Of a DNA stretch of 64,000 nucleotides, positions 62,833 to 64,000 are shown one piece after another; positions within the stretch are counted from its first letter, which is position 1; each line of letters starts with the position of its first letter. The translations under genes and the position numbers were made by a program. This DNA is from Curtobacterium flaccumfaciens pv. betae (GTDB lineage Bacteria > Actinomycetota > Actinomycetes > Actinomycetales > Microbacteriaceae), in NCBI RefSeq assembly GCF_026241855.1, contig NZ_JAPJDC010000001.1, positions 620,001 to 684,000 of the forward strand, given 5' to 3'. The notes below the pieces were generated by a model. That model did not search any database. It worked only from the letters and a program-made list of their open reading frames with translations, and was not told the DNA's origin.

Positions 62833-64000
62833 GTGGCACATCTCCTCGGCGCCGAGAACCTGCATCTCGAGTTCCCCACCAAGGTCGTCTTCGACAACGT
62901 CACCCTCGGCATCGACGAGGGTGACCGGATCGGCGTCGTCGGCCGGAACGGCGACGGCAAGTCGACCCTCCTCGCACTGCTGTCCCAGCGCCTCGAGCCG
63001 GACGGCGGCCGCGTCACGCACCGGCGCGGGCTGACCATCGGCTACCTGGACCAGCGCGACATCCTGCCCGAGGGCGCGACCGTCGGCAGCACCGTCGTCG
63101 GCGACCTCGAGGAGCACGAGTGGGCCGGTGACCCGAAGATCCGCGACATCATCGGCGGTCTGGTCTCGGACATCCCGTGGGACGTCAGCGTCGACGAGCT
63201 GTCCGGTGGGCAGCGTCGTCGTGTGGCGCTCGCGCGGCTGCTGGTCGGCGACTGGGACGTCCTGTTCCTGGACGAGCCGACCAACCACCTGGACGTCGAG
63301 GGCATCGAGTGGCTCGCCGGGCACATCAACCGCCGCTGGTCGTCGAACCAGGGCGGCATGGTCGTCGTGACGCACGACCGGTGGTTCCTCGACGCCGTGT
63401 CGACCGACACGTGGGAGGTCCACGACGGGGTCGTCGACCCCTTCGAAGGTGGCTACGCCGCGTACATCCTGCAGCGCGTCGAGCGTGACCGGCAGGCCGC
63501 CACGATCGAGCAGCGCCGCCAGAACCTGGCCCGCAAGGAGCTCGCGTGGCTCCGCCGCGGCGCCCCGGCCCGCACGAGCAAGCCGAAGTTCCGCATCGAC
63601 GCGGCGAACGCCCTGATCGACGACGTCCCGCCGATCCGCGACACGGTCGCGCTGTCCCGGACAGCGACCGCGCGCCTCGGCAAAGACGTCGTCGACCTGC
63701 TCGACGTGAGCGTCTCGTTCGACGGCACGCAGATCCTCGACCGCATCGAGTGGCGCATCGCTCCGGGGGAGCGGACCGGCATCCTCGGCCCGAACGGCGC
63801 CGGCAAGTCCACGCTCCTCAACCTGGTCTCCGGCCGGCTGCAGCCGACGAGCGGGCGGGTGAAGACCGGCAAGACGGTGCAGGTCGCGGTCCTCGACCAG
63901 CAGCTCGCCGACCTGCAGCAGTTCGCCGACGACCGCGTGCGCGAGGTGGTGGCCCGCAAGAAGACGAGCTACGTCGCCGACGGCAAGGAGATGACGCCGT
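62833..64000 (+). CDS. ABC-F family ATPase (Uup/EttA-like), 5' part
   Basis: At least 389 residues; the gene runs off the window. Two ATPase domains without membrane helices: first Walker A GRNGDGKST (~38-46), signature LSGGQRRR, Walker B LLVGDWDVLFLDEPTNHLD; a helical linker; then second Walker A GPNGAGKST. ABC-F proteins act on ribosomes, in translation control or antibiotic protection. The linker is basic (RRQNLARKELAWLRRG), as in Uup-type members. Leaderless GTG. Confidence 0.92.
   Translation, partial: MAHLLGAENLHLEFPTKVVFDNVTLGIDEGDRIGVVGRNGDGKSTLLALLSQRLEPDGGRVTHRRGLTIGYLDQRDILPEGATVGSTVVGDLEEHEWAGDPKIRDIIGGLVSDIPWDVSVDELSGGQRRRVALARLLVGDWDVLFLDEPTNHLDVEGIEWLAGHINRRWSSNQGGMVVVTHDRWFLDAVSTDTWEVHDGVVDPFEGGYAAYILQRVERDRQAATIEQRRQNLARKELAWLRRGAPARTSKPKFRIDAANALIDDVPPIRDTVALSRTATARLGKDVVDLLDVSVSFDGTQILDRIEWRIAPGERTGILGPNGAGKSTLLNLVSGRLQPTSGRVKTGKTVQVAVLDQQLADLQQFADDRVREVVARKKTSYVADGKEMTP

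Overview
The window is a high-GC, densely packed chromosomal segment of an actinobacterium. Gene content and signals (class E sortase, Moco operon, SbcCD, DUF3072 protein, RecQ with HRDC, many leaderless starts, GTGA/ATGA gene overlaps) fit the family Microbacteriaceae, with a Curtobacterium-like genus as my best guess; this is inferred from style and not from a marker gene. I see no prophage, integrase, transposase, CRISPR array, rRNA or tRNA. Layout: (1) 1-9.9 kb holds the end of a flavoprotein oxidoreductase, a DoxX protein, a DUF3072 protein, a KimA-like APC permease with a hexanucleotide repeat in its tail, MerR and PadR regulators, a DUF4097 protein, and a YczE-type membrane protein divergent from a MocR regulator. 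(2) 9.9-22.3 kb has a large RND exporter, a lipoprotein esterase, PPK2, a DEAD-box RNA helicase with a long repetitive N-terminus, then a lipid module (MprF-like aminoacyl-phosphatidylglycerol synthase plus membrane-anchored esterase) bracketed by two near-identical 50-bp palindromes. (3) 22.3-25 kb has a MarR regulator divergent from a TasA/CalY-like secreted protein and a SipW-type signal peptidase whose C-terminus carries a second substrate-like segment. This is the most unusual gene pair here. (4) 25-35.7 kb: sbcD-sbcC, class E sortase with a tiny coupled membrane protein, GNAT enzyme with a (GACACC)10 repeat, DMT exporter, CPBP protease, recQ, acyltransferase. (5) 35.8-47.5 kb: M23 endopeptidase, 3-hydroxyisobutyrate dehydrogenase-like enzyme, two MarR regulators (one coupled to an MFS exporter), alpha-E protein, SDR, acetamidase flanked by 19-bp repeat arrays, PiT phosphate transporter, lipase, lipoate ligase. 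(6) 47.6-54.9 kb: solitary beta-class DNA methyltransferase with a (CGGTG)8 repeat in its promoter region, a 14-TM drug exporter, phosphoglucomutase. (7) 54.9-64 kb: methyltransferase, DUF2064 transferase, GT2, sugar epimerase and MTA phosphorylase on the minus strand, facing a moeA-moaC-mog-moaE operon, a PLDc_N protein and the start of an ABC-F ATPase. Working together: the minus-strand block in (7) is two tightly coupled transcription units that look like one small-molecule or glycan pathway. The moe/moa genes make molybdopterin cofactor. Regulator-transporter and regulator-enzyme pairs elsewhere are classic local circuits. Two global features stand out: about twenty genes have a -10 hexamer ending 6-8 nt before the start codon, implying leaderless mRNAs, and intergenic space is filled with a few recurring families of long hairpins and short tandem arrays.
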